Of a DNA stretch of 64,000 nt, positions 17,680 to 24,929 are shown piece after piece. A model generated the notes under the pieces. That model was not told the origin of the DNA, did not search any database, and worked only from the letters and a program-made list of their open reading frames with translations. A program made the translations under genes and the position numbers. Source of the stretch: CADEEN01 sp040384625 (GTDB lineage: Bacteria > Pseudomonadota > Gammaproteobacteria > Burkholderiales > Burkholderiaceae_C); contig JAZKIW010000071.1 of the NCBI GenBank assembly GCA_040384625.1, positions 5,046-69,045 of the forward strand. The letters are read 5' to 3'. Every line of letters starts with the position of its first letter. Position 1 is the stretch's first letter.

Positions 17680-18426
17680 ATGCTGCTGATACCCGCGATC
17701 GACCTCAAGGACGGCCATTGTGTGCGCCTCGAACAGGGCGACATGCGGGCGGCTACGACGTTCGGCGAGGACCCGGCAGCGATGGCGCGCCGTTGGCTCG
17801 CGGCCGGAGCGCGGCGTCTGCACCTGGTGGACCTGAACGGGGCCTTCGCCGGCAAGCCAGTCAACGAATCGGCAGTCAAGGCGATCATCCGTGCCGTCGG
17901 CGACGAGATCCCGGTTCAGCTCGGCGGTGGCCTGCGCGACCTAGACACGATCGAGCGCTATCTCGACGACGGCCTGGCCTACGTGATCATCGGCACTGCC
18001 GCCGTCAAGAACCCGGGATTCCTGAAGGATGCCTGCAGCGCCTTCGGTGGCCACATCATCGTCGGTCTCGATGCCAAGGACGGCAAGGTCGCCACCGACG
18101 GCTGGAGCAAGCTCACCGGGCACGAGGTCATCGACCTGGCCAAGAAGTTCGAGGACTACGGCGTCGAGGCGGTGATCTATACCGACATCGGCCGCGACGG
18201 CATGCTCACCGGCATCAACATCGAAGCCACCTCGAAGCTGGCCCAGGCGCTGACGATCCCGGTGATCGCCTCCGGCGGGCTGGCGGGCATGGCCGACATC
18301 GAGCGCCTGTGCGCGATCGAAGCCGAGGGCGTCGACGGCGTGATCTGCGGACGCGCGATCTACAACGGGGCGCTCGACTTCGCCGCGGCGCAGAAGCGCG
18401 CCGACGAGTTGATCGACCTGGCCTGA
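17680..18426 (+). CDS. hisA: ProFAR isomerase (phosphoribosylformimino-5-aminoimidazole carboxamide ribotide isomerase)
   Basis: HisA, 248 residues, is a TIM barrel that performs an Amadori rearrangement in histidine synthesis. The N-terminal LIPAIDLKDGHCVRL contains the catalytic Asp8, and the second half has VIYTDIGRDGMLTG. The ATG at 17680 was chosen by alignment to the family start (MLLIPAIDL). The gap to hisH is 37 bases, the largest within the run, and the stop overlaps the hisF start (TGATG). Confidence 0.97.
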   Translation: MLLIPAIDLKDGHCVRLEQGDMRAATTFGEDPAAMARRWLAAGARRLHLVDLNGAFAGKPVNESAVKAIIRAVGDEIPVQLGGGLRDLDTIERYLDDGLAYVIIGTAAVKNPGFLKDACSAFGGHIIVGLDAKDGKVATDGWSKLTGHEVIDLAKKFEDYGVEAVIYTDIGRDGMLTGINIEATSKLAQALTIPVIASGGLAGMADIERLCAIEAEGVDGVICGRAIYNGALDFAAAQKRADELIDLA

Positions 18427-19184
18427 TGCTGGCCAAACGCGTCATTCCCTGCCTTGACGTCACCGGCGGCCGCGTCGTCAAGGGCGTCAACTTCGTCGAG
18501 CTGCGCGATGCCGGCGACCCGGTCGAGATCGCCGCGCGTTACAACGAACAAGGCGCCGACGAGCTGACCTTCCTCGACATCACGGCCACCAGCGACGGGC
18601 GCGACCTGATCCTGCCGATCATCGAGGCCGTGGCGGCCCAGATCTTCATTCCTCTGACTGTCGGCGGCGGCGTGCGCAGCGTGGCCGATGTGCGGCGCCT
18701 GTTGAATGCGGGCGCCGACAAGGTCAGCTTCAACTCGGCCGCGGTGGCGCGGCCGGAACTGATCCGCGAAGCGAGCGACAGGTACGGCGCCCAGTGCATC
18801 GTGGTCGCCATCGACGCCAAACGCCAACCTGGCGGCGGCTGGCACGTCTATACCCATGGCGGGCGCCAGGACACCGGCCTCGATGCTGTAGCCTGGGCCG
18901 CGCACATGGCCGAACTCGGTGCCGGCGAGATCCTGCTCACGAGCATGGACCGTGACGGCACGAAGATCGGCTTCGACCTCGAATTGACCCGCGCGGTGAG
19001 CGACGCCGTGCCGGTACCGGTGATCGCCTCGGGCGGTGTCGGTGCGCTGGAGCACCTGAGCGAGGGCATCCGCATCGGTGGCGCCGATGCGGTGCTGGCC
19101 GCCAGCATCTTCCACTACGGCGAGTTCACTGTCGGCCAGGCCAAGGCGCTTCTGGCACGCGACGGCATTCCGGTCAGGTTGTGA
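18426..19184 (+). CDS. hisF: Imidazole glycerol phosphate synthase, cyclase subunit
   Basis: HisF, 252 residues, is the TIM-barrel synthase that uses ammonia from HisH to form imidazole glycerol phosphate and AICAR. Catalytic Asp11 is in RVIPCLDVTGGRVVKG, and the second Asp is in VVAIDAKR. The start overlaps the hisA stop by one base. In many Burkholderiales hisI and hisE follow hisF; here the next gene is rsmD, whose GTG overlaps the hisF stop. Confidence 0.97.
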   Translation: MLAKRVIPCLDVTGGRVVKGVNFVELRDAGDPVEIAARYNEQGADELTFLDITATSDGRDLILPIIEAVAAQIFIPLTVGGGVRSVADVRRLLNAGADKVSFNSAAVARPELIREASDRYGAQCIVVAIDAKRQPGGGWHVYTHGGRQDTGLDAVAWAAHMAELGAGEILLTSMDRDGTKIGFDLELTRAVSDAVPVPVIASGGVGALEHLSEGIRIGGADAVLAASIFHYGEFTVGQAKALLARDGIPVRL

Positions 19185-19753
19185 GCCTCGTCCGGCGAGG
19201 GATCTACGCTCACGAGGTCCGCATCATCGGCGGACAGTGGAAGCGCAGCAAACTGCCGGTGCTGGACCGCCCGGGCCTGCGCCCGACGCCGGACCGGGTG
19301 CGCGAAACCCTGTTCAACTGGCTCGGCCAGGACCTCACGGGCTGGCGCGTCCTGGATGCCTTTGCGGGCAGTGGGGCGCTCGGCTTCGAGGCGGCGTCGC
19401 GCGGTGCGGCGGAGGTCGTGCTGCTCGAGCGCGATGCGGCCCTGGTGCGGAACTTGAGCGATGTGAAGGCCCGATTGAAGGCCGACGCCGTGCAGGTGCA
19501 GGCGGCCGATGCCCTGGCCTGGCTCGCGCGCTGCGTGCCGCAGCGCTTCGAGCTGCTGCTGCTCGATCCACCCTTCGACGCCGGCCTCTTCGAGGCTGCA
19601 CTGGCCGCCGCTGCACCGGCCGTGGCCGACGGGGGCCACATCTACCTCGAAGCAGGGCGCGAGTTTGACGCCGCGCCAGCCGGCTTCACCTGTCAGCGCC
19701 ACCTGCGCGCCGGGGCTGTCCATGCGCACCTGTTCTCCCGCTCGGACGGCTAA
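19181..19753 (+). CDS. rsmD: 16S rRNA (guanine(966)-N(2))-methyltransferase
   Basis: A 190-residue class I methyltransferase. It shows VRIIGGQWKRSKLPV at the N-terminus (typical RsmD), LRPTPDRVRETLFNWL, the SAM-binding VLDAFAGSGALGFEAASRG, and the catalytic LLLLDPPFD. RsmD methylates G966 of 16S rRNA in the 30S subunit. The GTG start at 19181 overlaps the hisF stop (GTGA); a start further in is possible because the first 12 residues are not part of the fold. coaD follows after 26 bases, the common rsmD-coaD pairing. Confidence 0.95.
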   Translation: MSLVRRGIYAHEVRIIGGQWKRSKLPVLDRPGLRPTPDRVRETLFNWLGQDLTGWRVLDAFAGSGALGFEAASRGAAEVVLLERDAALVRNLSDVKARLKADAVQVQAADALAWLARCVPQRFELLLLDPPFDAGLFEAALAAAAPAVADGGHIYLEAGREFDAAPAGFTCQRHLRAGAVHAHLFSRSDG

Positions 19754-19779
19754 ACTGGCACGGCCTGCACATCGGAGCC

Positions 19780-20286
19780 ATGACTTCCGTCACCCGCCTG
19801 ACCGCCGTCTACCCCGGCACCTTCGATCCGATGACCCTCGGGCACCAGGATCTGATTGCGCGAGCCAGTCGCCTGTTCGAGCGCCTGATCGTGGCCGTCG
19901 CGGTCGGGCACCACAAACGCACGATGTTCAGCATCGACGAGCGCCTGGACATCGCGCGCACCCTGGCCGCTGCGCATGCGAATGTCGAGGTGTTGGCGTT
20001 TCGCGGCCTGCTGCGTGATTTCGTCGTCGGCCACGGCGGCAAGGTGGTTGTGCGCGGCCTGCGCGCGGTGAGCGACTTCGAGTACGAGTTCCAGATGGCC
20101 GGCATGAACCGCCAGTTGATGCCCGAGGTGGAAACGCTGTTCCTCACGCCGAGTGATCAGTACCAGTACATCAGCGGCACCTTTGTGCGCGAGATTGCCA
20201 CCTTGGGCGGTGATGTCTCCAAGTTTGTGGCACCTTTGGTGCTGCAGAAGCTGAAGGACCGCGTGGCGAGCGCGCCCAAGGAGTGA
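19780..20286 (+). CDS. coaD: Phosphopantetheine adenylyltransferase
   Basis: CoaD, 168 residues, catalyses the penultimate step of coenzyme A synthesis, forming dephospho-CoA from ATP and 4'-phosphopantetheine. It shows the nucleotidyltransferase motif YPGTFDPMTLGHQD (with the catalytic His), the conserved RGLRAVSDFEYEFQMAGMN, and YQYISGTFVREIA near the C-terminus. A CGGAG-type ribosome site precedes the ATG. The ferredoxin gene starts 4 bases after its stop. Confidence 0.97.
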   Translation: MTSVTRLTAVYPGTFDPMTLGHQDLIARASRLFERLIVAVAVGHHKRTMFSIDERLDIARTLAAAHANVEVLAFRGLLRDFVVGHGGKVVVRGLRAVSDFEYEFQMAGMNRQLMPEVETLFLTPSDQYQYISGTFVREIATLGGDVSKFVAPLVLQKLKDRVASAPKE

Positions 20287-20290
20287 CCCG

Positions 20291-20569
20291 ATGGCGTTGA
20301 TGATCACTGACGAGTGCATCAACTGCGATGTCTGTGAGCCCGAGTGCCCGAACCAGGCGATCTCGATGGGTGCCGAGTTCTACCAGATCGAGCCCTCGCG
20401 CTGCACCGAGTGCGTCGGCCACTTCGACGAGCCGCAGTGCGTTCAGGTCTGCCCTGTGGCTTGCATCCCTCTGCACCCGCAGCATGTGGAGTCGAATGAA
20501 ACCCTGTGGGCCAAGTACCGGCGCCTGCAGCAGGAGGCTCTTCCGCTGGCAGGCGCGGGTCAGGCCTGA
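20291..20569 (+). CDS. YfhL family 2[4Fe-4S] ferredoxin
   Basis: A 92-residue ferredoxin with two cluster motifs: CINCDVCEPECPNQAI at residues 11-26 and a second set, CTECVGHFDEPQCVQVCP, in which the spacing CX2CX8CX3C is typical of the YfhL/Allochromatium-type ferredoxins with very low potentials. It is cytosolic. The electron partner is unknown. It is coupled closely to coaD (4-base gap). The stop overlaps the convergent downstream gene by 10 bases, within the palindrome TCAGGCCTGA. Confidence 0.93.
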   Translation: MALMITDECINCDVCEPECPNQAISMGAEFYQIEPSRCTECVGHFDEPQCVQVCPVACIPLHPQHVESNETLWAKYRRLQQEALPLAGAGQA

Positions 20570-20949
20570 GCGGGCTTCTTCGGGGGACGTTTCTTCTTCG
20601 TTGCGGGCGAAGACGCAGAGGCCGCGGCGGGCTTCGTTGGCGCGGGCGTGGCGATGATCGTGGGCCCCTGCTTGGCCGCCGCGGCCTCCTTGGCCTGGCG
20701 CTCGCGCGTCATCTTGTCGGCCAGCTTTTCTTCGCGCTTGACGACGTCCTCGGCCGCCTTGCGCTGCTCGCCGCTGCGCTGATCCGCGGCATTCACTTCG
20801 TAGCCGTCCTTGCACGGCGTCTGCGAGTAGATGCGGCCATCCGGCCCGCAGCGAAAGACCTTCTGCGAAGCGGCGTCGGCGCCGTGCGTGGTCAGCATCA
20901 GCGCGACGAGCACCGCAAGCGCGACGCAGTTCGGCAGGCTCATCGTCAT
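20560..20949 (-). CDS. DUF4124-like exported hypothetical protein
   Basis: A 129-residue protein with an N-terminal signal-like segment (LPNCVALAVLVALMLTTHGADA). It is followed by KVFRCGPDGRIYSQTPCKDG, which resembles the DUF4124 repeat (a short beta element with paired Cys seen in periplasmic proteins). The middle is a charged helix and the C-terminus is Ala/Pro/Lys-rich (KKKRPPKKPAQA). The start overlaps the pth stop (ATGA), so it is the last gene of that operon. Function unknown. Confidence 0.75.
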   Translation of the reverse strand: MTMSLPNCVALAVLVALMLTTHGADAASQKVFRCGPDGRIYSQTPCKDGYEVNAADQRSGEQRKAAEDVVKREEKLADKMTRERQAKEAAAAKQGPTIIATPAPTKPAAASASSPATKKKRPPKKPAQA

Positions 20950-21563
20950 GGTTCGGATCCCTCCTTGGGCGGCACCTTCGGCCGCGGCGGCTTGCTGTGG
21001 ACTTTCATCATGGCGCGCTCCATGTCGCCCGCCAGCAGCAGGTCGAGCGCGTCAAGCGAGCGGGTGATGCAATGTCCGATGGCGTCCCGATGTTCCTGCG
21101 CAGGCTTGCGCAGCACGTAGTGGATCACCTCGGCCTTGACGCCAGGGTGCCCGATCCCCAGGCGCAGGCGCCAGAAGTCGGCGCTGCCGAGCTGGGCCAC
21201 GATGTCCTTCAGCCCGTTATGGCCGGCATGGCCGCCACCCTGCTTGAGCTTGACTTGGCCCGGCAGCAGGTCGAGCTCGTCGTGGGCGACCAGAATCTCT
21301 TCCGGGGCGATCTTGTAGAAGCGCGCCAGCGTGGCCACCGACTTGCCCGACAGGTTCATGAAGGTCTGCGGCTCGACCAGCCACAGGGGCTCGGCGCCGG
21401 ACCGGTTCACGCGCGCGACCAGGCCGTGGTAGTTGCGCTCGAATGCCAGGCGCGCGCCCAGCTTGGCGGCCACCGCATCGACCCACCAGAAGCCGGCGTT
21501 GTGCCGGGTGCCGTCGTATTCCGGGCCTGGATTGCCCAGACCGACCAGCAATCGAATCGTCAT
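20946..21563 (-). CDS. pth: Peptidyl-tRNA hydrolase
   Basis: Pth, 205 residues, releases tRNA from peptidyl-tRNA that drops off ribosomes. Key residues are seen: Asn11 in GLGNPGPEYDGTRHN, catalytic His21, and the Asp in HDELDLLPG. KQGGGHAGHNGLKDI and RLRLGIGHPG are further signatures. The start at 21563 was chosen because the family begins with a strand such as IRLLVGLGNPG; the longer frame runs back through the rplY terminator. The neighbours rplY and prs are a conserved set. Confidence 0.97.
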   Translation of the reverse strand: MTIRLLVGLGNPGPEYDGTRHNAGFWWVDAVAAKLGARLAFERNYHGLVARVNRSGAEPLWLVEPQTFMNLSGKSVATLARFYKIAPEEILVAHDELDLLPGQVKLKQGGGHAGHNGLKDIVAQLGSADFWRLRLGIGHPGVKAEVIHYVLRKPAQEHRDAIGHCITRSLDALDLLLAGDMERAMMKVHSKPPRPKVPPKEGSEP

Positions 21564-21593
21564 GTTGAGGGGATGATAAGTGGCGCGCCAATG

Positions 21594-21617
21594 AAAAGGC
21601 CCCGCTCCCGCGGGGCC
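21594..21617 (-). terminator. Rho-independent terminator of rplY
   Basis: On the minus strand GGCCCCGC and GCGGGGCC-type arms form a strong GC stem around a short GGGAG-like loop, followed by TTTT. It lies 21 bases past the rplY stop and before the pth start, so pth probably has its own promoter or relies on read-through. Confidence 0.8.
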
Positions 21618-21637
21618 TGGCACTCATCAACCGACGA

Positions 21638-22297
21638 TCACTTCTTGTTCTGCTTCTCGGTCTTCTTGGCCTTCTTGTTGTCGGCCGGCGCGGCGGCGAT
21701 CACCGGCGCCGGAGCGGCTTCCTCGGCTTCTTCCTTCGGCACGGTCACGGCGGCGATCACCGGGTTCTTCTTCCCGTGGGTCACGACCTTGACGCCCTCG
21801 CCCAGGACGAGGTCACTGACGTGCAGCGACTGCCCCTTGACCAGGTTGCCCAGGTCGACGGTCAGGAATTCCGGCAGCTGAGAGGCCAGGCACTGGATTT
21901 CGACTTCGGTCGCAACGTGCACGACGAGACACTTGTCGGTCTTGACGGCCGGCGCATTCTCTTCGTTGATGAAGTGCAGCGGCACCTTCTTCGTGATGCG
22001 CGTGGTGGCGTCGACGCGCTGGAAGTCGACGTGCAGCACGATCTGCTTCCAGGCGTGCATCTGGAAGTCGCGCAGCAGCACCTTTTCGGTCTTGCCGGCC
22101 AGCTCCATCTCGAGCAGGGACGAGTGGAAGGCTTCCTTCTTCAGGGCGAAGTACAACGCGTTGTGATCGAGCTCGATCATCTTCGGCGTACCAGCCCCGT
22201 AGACGATGCCCGGCACCTTGTTGGTCAGGCGCAGGCGGCGGCTCGCTCCGGTCCCCTGCAACGACCGCTCATAGGCGACGAATTTCATGGTTTTCAC
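21638..22297 (-). CDS. rplY: 50S ribosomal protein L25/general stress protein Ctc
   Basis: A 219-residue long-form (TL5/Ctc-type) L25. The N-terminal 5S-rRNA-binding domain (MKFVAYERSLQGTGASRRLR start, then KVPGIVYGAG) is followed by the C-terminal TL5 domain, which includes NLVKGQSLHVSDLVLGEGV. The end is an Ala/Lys-rich tail (KKAKKTEKQNKK). It lies between prs and pth, the standard order. Two small hairpins lie in the prs-rplY gap. Confidence 0.97.
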   Translation of the reverse strand: MKTMKFVAYERSLQGTGASRRLRLTNKVPGIVYGAGTPKMIELDHNALYFALKKEAFHSSLLEMELAGKTEKVLLRDFQMHAWKQIVLHVDFQRVDATTRITKKVPLHFINEENAPAVKTDKCLVVHVATEVEIQCLASQLPEFLTVDLGNLVKGQSLHVSDLVLGEGVKVVTHGKKNPVIAAVTVPKEEAEEAAPAPVIAAAPADNKKAKKTEKQNKK

Positions 22298-22307
22298 TCC
22301 AAAGGTG

Positions 22308-22353
22308 AGAGCCCCGCGACCAGGGCTCCAGGTAAAGGGTCAACAAGAGACCC
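22308..22353 (-). promoter_or_regulatory. Pair of small hairpins between prs and rplY
   Basis: GAGCCC/GGGCTC (22308-22328) and GGGTC/GACCC (22337-22353) can each form a short stem in the RNA leaving prs and entering rplY. No long T-run follows, so this may be a weak terminator or processing site rather than a full stop. Confidence 0.35.
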
Positions 22354-22391
22354 AACAAGAAAAGGGACGCCAGAGGCGGCCCGCTCTCCAT

Positions 22392-23354
22392 CTAAAAGTT
22401 GTTGTTTTGTTCGGCGAACAAGGACGTCACCGACTCCCCGTCCGAGATGCGCCGGATCGTCTCGGCGAACAGAAACGCCACTGACAACTGGCGTATCTTC
22501 TTGCAGCCCTTGGCAGCATCCGAGAGCGGGATCGTGTTGCAGATCACCACCTCATCGAGCGCCGAAGCCCCGATGCGCTCGATCGCCGGGCCTGAAAAGA
22601 CGGCATGCGTGCAGTAGGCGTAGACGCTCTTCGCGCCGCGCTCTTTCAACACGTCGGCGGCCTTGACCAGGGTACCAGCGGTGTCGATCATGTCGTCCAT
22701 GATCACGCAGTTGCGCCCGTCGATCTCGCCGATCACGTGCATCACCTCGGACACGTTGGCCGAGGAGCGTCGCTTGTCGATGATCGCGAGGTCGCAGCCG
22801 AGTTGCTTGGCCAGCGCGCGCGCGCGCACCACGCCGCCGACGTCGGGCGAGACCACGATCAGGTCGCGGTAGTTCTTGCCCTTAAGGTCCGACAGCAGGA
22901 CGGGTGACGCGTAGATGTTGTCGACCGGGATGTCGAAGAAGCCCTGGATCTGATCGGCGTGCAGGTCCATCGTCAGCACGCGCTCGACGCCCACGGTCTC
23001 GAGCAGGTTGGCCACCACCTTGGCACTGATCGGCACCCGCGTGCTGCGCGGCCGGCGATCCTGCCTCGCGTAGCCGAAATAGGGGATCACGGCGGTGATG
23101 CGGCGCGCACTGGCGCGCTTGAGGGCATCGACCATGATCAGCAGTTCCATCAGGTTCTCGTTCGTCGGCGCGCAGGTCGACTGGACCACGAACACGTCGC
23201 GGGCGCGCACGTTCTGGTGCAACTCGACCGTGACCTCGCCATCCGAGAAGCGCCCGACCGAGGCCTTGCCAAGTTCGACGCCCAGGTTGGACGCGATTTC
23301 CTGGGCCAGGTCCCGGTTGGCATTGCCGGTGAAGAGCACAGTGTTGAACAGCAC
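22392..23354 (-). CDS. prs: Ribose-phosphate pyrophosphokinase
   Basis: Prs, 320 residues, makes PRPP from ribose 5-phosphate and ATP; PRPP feeds the histidine, nucleotide and NAD pathways (HisG is encoded 9 kb away). Motifs: FSDGEVTVEL, YFGYARQDRR with the catalytic His region, VVSPDVGGVVRARALAKQL, and the PRPP loop VIMDDMIDTAGTLVKAADVL. It is cytosolic and normally hexameric. tRNA-Gln and ispE lie upstream on the same strand, as in many proteobacteria. Confidence 0.97.
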   Translation of the reverse strand: MLFNTVLFTGNANRDLAQEIASNLGVELGKASVGRFSDGEVTVELHQNVRARDVFVVQSTCAPTNENLMELLIMVDALKRASARRITAVIPYFGYARQDRRPRSTRVPISAKVVANLLETVGVERVLTMDLHADQIQGFFDIPVDNIYASPVLLSDLKGKNYRDLIVVSPDVGGVVRARALAKQLGCDLAIIDKRRSSANVSEVMHVIGEIDGRNCVIMDDMIDTAGTLVKAADVLKERGAKSVYAYCTHAVFSGPAIERIGASALDEVVICNTIPLSDAAKGCKKIRQLSVAFLFAETIRRISDGESVTSLFAEQNNNF

Positions 23355-23411
23355 GGCGGTGGCTTTCAGAGGCGGCTGGGGCAGTTCAGGGGCGTCGCGA
23401 CTTGGAAGATC

Positions 23412-23488
23412 TGGCAGGGGAGGAAGGACTCGAACCCTCGCATGTCGGAATCAAAATCCGATGCCTTAACCAACTTGGCGACTCCCCT
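23412..23488 (-). tRNA. tRNA-Gln (anticodon TTG)
   Basis: On the minus strand the 7-bp acceptor stem pairs AGGGGAG with CTCCCCT. The D-arm follows (TCGCCAAGTTGG), the anticodon loop reads TTTTGAT with anticodon TTG flanked by paired ATCGG/CCGAC-type arms, and the T-arm contains GGTTCGAGTCC. The discriminator is G and the 3' CCA is encoded. The total is 77 nt. It lies between ispE and prs, a conserved location. No attachment repeat or integrase is nearby. Confidence 0.95.
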
Positions 23489-23529
23489 ACACAGGACAGT
23501 GGCTCGCGCCACCACCCCAAAAAACCGTT

Positions 23530-24411
23530 TCAGCCGGCCCAGCCCCGCAGAGGGTGCTCATCCAGACTGCGGCACATCCGACCGACCCAGCCCGGCGGAA
23601 GCGATCCCGCCGGCCATGTCACCAGAGGCTGGTCGTCCATGCCGTTTCTTGCAAACACTGCGCTGCCCGACCCCGTCATCCGGCTGTTGCCGAAGTGCCG
23701 GGCCAGCCACTTGGCGGCCTGGGCCACTTCGGGGCACAGGTCCTCGGCAGGAGGCTGCAGGTCGTTTCGACCCCAGTTTTCTGCCCAGAACCCGGGTGTT
23801 GCTGCGTCCGCAAGAAAGCCCGAGAGTATAGCAGCGCCTGTGTCGCGAACCAGGGCGGGATGCCTGAAGACATCCTGGGTCGCGAGCCCCTGGGCCGGTT
23901 TGACGACGGCCAGCCACTGTCGCGGAATGGCAATCGGCGTCACTTGCTCGCCGATGCCTTCGACAAAGGCGTTCTGGCCGCCGATGAAGAATGGGACGTC
24001 GGCGCCCACCTGCGCAGCCAGGGCCGCCAGCTTCGGGCGCGGCCAGCCCAGGCCCCACAAGCGGTTCAGTGCCAGCAGGGTGCTGGCGGCATCAGAACTG
24101 CCGCCGCCCAGGCCCGCCGCCCAGGGGACCTGCTTGTCGATCGAGATGTCGGCGCCGAGTGCGCTGCCGCTGGCGGTCTGCAGCAAGCGGGCCGCGGCCA
24201 GGCACAGGTCGTCGGGCGGCAGTTCGACCGACAGGTCGTGGCGCTGCAAGCGGCCGTCGGCGCGCCGTTCGAAGTGGAGCGTGTCGGACCAGTCGATCAG
24301 CACGAACACCGACTGCAGCAGGTGGTAGCCGTCGGCGCGCCGTCCGACGACGTGCAAGAACAGGTTCAGCTTGGCCGGCGCCGGCACGTCGAAGACGGCG
24401 CCCAGGCTCAC
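23530..24411 (-). CDS. ispE: 4-diphosphocytidyl-2-C-methyl-D-erythritol kinase
   Basis: IspE, 293 residues, is a GHMP kinase of the MEP isoprenoid pathway that phosphorylates CDP-methylerythritol. Motifs: PAPAKLNLFLHVVGRRADGYH at the N-terminus (with the catalytic Lys), the ATP loop PWAAGLGGGSSDAA near residues 96-109, and the C-terminal RMTGSGSAVFA. The start overlaps the lolB stop by 4 bases, so the order lolB-ispE-tRNA-prs looks like one transcript. Confidence 0.96.
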   Translation of the reverse strand: MSLGAVFDVPAPAKLNLFLHVVGRRADGYHLLQSVFVLIDWSDTLHFERRADGRLQRHDLSVELPPDDLCLAAARLLQTASGSALGADISIDKQVPWAAGLGGGSSDAASTLLALNRLWGLGWPRPKLAALAAQVGADVPFFIGGQNAFVEGIGEQVTPIAIPRQWLAVVKPAQGLATQDVFRHPALVRDTGAAILSGFLADAATPGFWAENWGRNDLQPPAEDLCPEVAQAAKWLARHFGNSRMTGSGSAVFARNGMDDQPLVTWPAGSLPPGWVGRMCRSLDEHPLRGWAG

Positions 24412-24929
24412 TCCGGCCGCTCCAGCCGCGCACGCACCGACAAGGCCGGCGCGCGCTCACGGGAAGCCAGCACCCAGCCCTCGGCAAACCGAGACAGGTC
24501 GATGCGCCAGCCGAGCTGATCGAAGCCGTTGGTCGCCGAGGCGTTGGGCGCGCCGGGCCAGGGCCTGCCACGCAGCCAGTCGATCAGGGCCGCCAAGGGC
24601 AGCGACTCGCCCAGGAGTTCCTGGGCCAGCGCGTCCAGGTCGGCGAAGCGTCGCGTGCCTTCACCGCTGACGAGCTCGGCGCTGCCAGGACGCCAGCGGG
24701 CCAGGGCGGCCGTGCTGCCCAGGGGCGTGGTCAGCTGCAGCTCGCCGGCTTGGGCGTCGCCGCGCAATTCGAACTGCGTCGACAAACTGCGTGCTGGGGC
24801 GCCTGCGTAGGCTTCGACGCGCACCGCTAGCCGACCCGCCAGCTCGGGCGGCGGGTTCGGTGTCGCCGCACATCCGGCGAGCAATCCTATGGCGCAGAGC
24901 AGCGCCGCGACGCCACCGCAGCGGCTCAC
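24408..24929 (-). CDS. lolB: Outer-membrane lipoprotein LolB
   Basis: A 173-residue lipoprotein. The signal ends in the lipobox LLAGC (Cys about residue 20), which would be lipidated. The following region (PPPELAGRLAVRVEAY, then FELRGDAQAGELQLTTPLGS) fits the LolB barrel that receives lipoproteins from LolA and inserts them into the outer membrane. The sequence is divergent, as usual for LolB, but the position directly before ispE supports the call. It overlaps both neighbours by 4 bases. Confidence 0.9.
   Translation of the reverse strand: MSRCGGVAALLCAIGLLAGCAATPNPPPELAGRLAVRVEAYAGAPARSLSTQFELRGDAQAGELQLTTPLGSTAALARWRPGSAELVSGEGTRRFADLDALAQELLGESLPLAALIDWLRGRPWPGAPNASATNGFDQLGWRIDLSRFAEGWVLASRERAPALSVRARLERPE

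Noticed and set aside
23412..23488. tRNA-Gln as an integration site of a mobile element
   Set aside because: No integrase, no partial tRNA copy or attachment repeat, and the flanking genes are in their conserved order.
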